A DNA stretch of 64,000 bases from assembly GCA_009176605.1 (NCBI GenBank), contig SEYY01001231.1, forward strand, positions 1 through 64,000, read 5' to 3'. The notes under the pieces were generated by a model. That model was not told the DNA's origin and did not search any database. It worked only from the letters and a program-made list of their open reading frames with translations. The DNA is from Armadillidium nasatum. Taxonomy: Eukaryota; Arthropoda; Malacostraca; Isopoda; Armadillidiidae. Shown piece by piece: positions 62,688 through 64,000 of the stretch (the first letter of the stretch is position 1; each line of letters begins with the position of its first letter). Both the position numbers and the translations under genes were made by a program.

Positions 62688-62960
62688 CTTAAATGTGTCA
62701 TTATCATCCTCCAGTAGTGTGAATGAAAGTATAGATGAGGAACACATGGTAATAGGTTACATCTAAGATGATTTAAATGATTTTATTATGCCATCTAGCA
62801 TTGCGCAAATAGAAGATAAGTAATACTTGGGTAATTTTGTTGTTGATACTATGGCTCCTGTGGATAAATCTAGTCTAATGCCTGTTAAAGTAGACAACAA
62901 ACTCGATCACAGGGTCCTGTAGATGTTTTCCCTTTTGTAATAGATAAACCAATGGAATAT

Positions 62961-63615
62961 AAACACAAAAAAGGAAAATAGTTTTAAATTTTAAATTGGC
63001 CAAAATATCGATTTGGTAACAAAATTATACAAATTGTTAATATAAAATGCTGTTTAAATTATTGAAATTAATAAATTAAAATGGAATGTTTAATGATAAT
63101 CAATAAAAGTGAATGTTAATTCATTCTTAAATTTATATATAGTAGTTAGAGCTTACTTATTAATCTTATTTTTCATTTCAATGTATATCATTGTATGATG
63201 CTCAGATGGGTATTTTGTATTTCAGGAAATGAAGGCACTTTTAATCGGGGACATCGAAGTAATTACCTTCGAAATCGTTTACAACTATGGCAATTGGTAT
63301 AATTATATGTACCCTCTCATTAAAAATAACAGATCCCTTCCTTCATATGAATATTACTCTTTATATCATATGTCATTCGTAATTTTAATTGTTTACACCT
63401 AATAGGGCGGTAATTTTGTATAAATAAATATTGAAATACTTATAGTGATAATTTTCTTGTGAGTGGTTCCCTACATTCTGTTACAATATACGTAAATGTT
63501 GTATATATCTATGTACCTGGATAAAGTTATTATTTTTAATGTTATTTTTGTTTTATCATTTTTATTGTATTTTTGTTTTGTTATTGTCATGGTTATTGTC
63601 CTTATGTTATTATCT
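62961..63615. other. AT-rich stretch without recognised genes
   Basis: No coding, repeat or RNA gene was recognised. A short open frame at 63496-63705 is hydrophobic only because of TTT/ATT-rich sequence. Confidence 0.5.
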
Positions 63616-64000
63616 TATGATCTTTGGTCATATGTTCTCATTCTTTTATTGTTTTCTCAAGTATTTAATATTTCTTGGCAAAGATTGTTGAAAGTATATG
63701 TGTGATAAATATATTAAAATAAATAATTGGTAAATGATAGATATTTGTGGTAATTGACTTCGATATACAGTCAAACTTTGATATAGTTCTGTTAAACATC
63801 TAAAATCTAAACATAAAACAAAATATCTATCATACAATTGTATCTCACAATAACATTGAATACACAGACGAGTCCTTGCTTCTGAAAGGGGTAATTATTC
63901 AAATTTAAATTTCATTATTTCAAAACATATATTGTATTTGCTATATATCATGTAAAAATAAATAATACACAATTATACTAAATATATTCGTGTTTATTAA
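63616..64000. repeat. Direct repeat, candidate 3' LTR part (fossil), continues past window
   Basis: Partner of 47992-48372, about 93 percent identical by eye. Alignment is still good at the last base of the window. Confidence 0.6.

Larger units (their letters stand above)
55000..62960 (+). mobile_element. Gypsy-type (Metaviridae) LTR retrotransposon, fossil
   Basis: Recognisable parts in order are a gag-like region with capsid and zinc knuckles (55199-56710), a protease/RT/RNase H region (about 57100-59206), an integrase region (about 60240-60900), and degenerate coding-like tail sequence to about 62960. It is broken at many points (on the order of ten or more) and contains a 0.38-kb internal duplication and a nested hAT MITE, so it is long dead. 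The first half is less AT-rich than the part after 59600, which may mean two related elements were joined. The LTRs are uncertain; the direct repeats at 47992 and 63616 are candidates. It is antisense to ERGIC2. Confidence 0.87.

Overview
The window is animal genomic DNA, almost certainly from an arthropod and possibly a crustacean. There are no operons or bacterial gene signals. It holds split host exons, a DD41D-type mariner, tRNA-derived SINEs, several non-LTR retrotransposon families, and roughly 35 (TA)n arrays that together make up about 4 kb by my count. The species cannot be fixed from the sequence alone.

Only one host gene is recognisable: ERGIC2, an ER-Golgi intermediate compartment cargo-receptor family member, on the minus strand. 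Two consecutive coding exons are visible, at 32058-32149 and 5978-6136. Their split glycine codon matches in phase, so 6137-32057 is a single intron of about 25.9 kb. No further exon was recognised on either side, so the rest of the window is probably also ERGIC2 intron or flank. The window is therefore essentially a giant intron filled with transposons.

Layout. 1-5.3 kb: a hexamer-repeat cassette, LINE-A joined to LINE-C, a solo LTR and a LINE-B copy, separated by TA arrays. 5.9-8.3 kb: an ERGIC2 exon, then a mariner with long inverted ends sitting inside a TA array. 8.4-15.2 kb: a SINE, LINE pieces, and a 4.5 kb hAT-bounded composite (8-bp target duplication) that contains an LTR-like unit. 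15.2-19.2 kb: an RTE-type fragment and a LINE-B copy. 19.2-24.2 kb: AT-rich intron with a Tc1/mariner MITE. 24.2-32.3 kb: hexamer cassettes, RTE, LINE-B, a SINE, a hAT transposase remnant, and the second ERGIC2 exon. 33-45.6 kb: four more LINE-B copies (one very old), a LINE-A piece, and a SINE whose B-box region has become a 44-bp minisatellite. 45.7-47.8 kb: a near-perfect TA-centred palindrome and LINE-C. 47.8-64 kb: a full-length LINE-A bounded by TA arrays, then a decayed Gypsy-type LTR element with a hAT MITE in its tail. A 0.38-kb direct repeat at about 48.0 and 63.6 kb may be its LTR pair.

The most striking pattern is the relation between TA arrays and mobile elements. LINE-A, LINE-B, LINE-C, RTE, mariner, solo LTR, SINE and hexamer cassettes all begin or end directly in (TA)n, often on both sides. 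Either these families prefer (TA)n as target, or the arrays grew from AT-rich element ends and targets. The window holds evidence for both.
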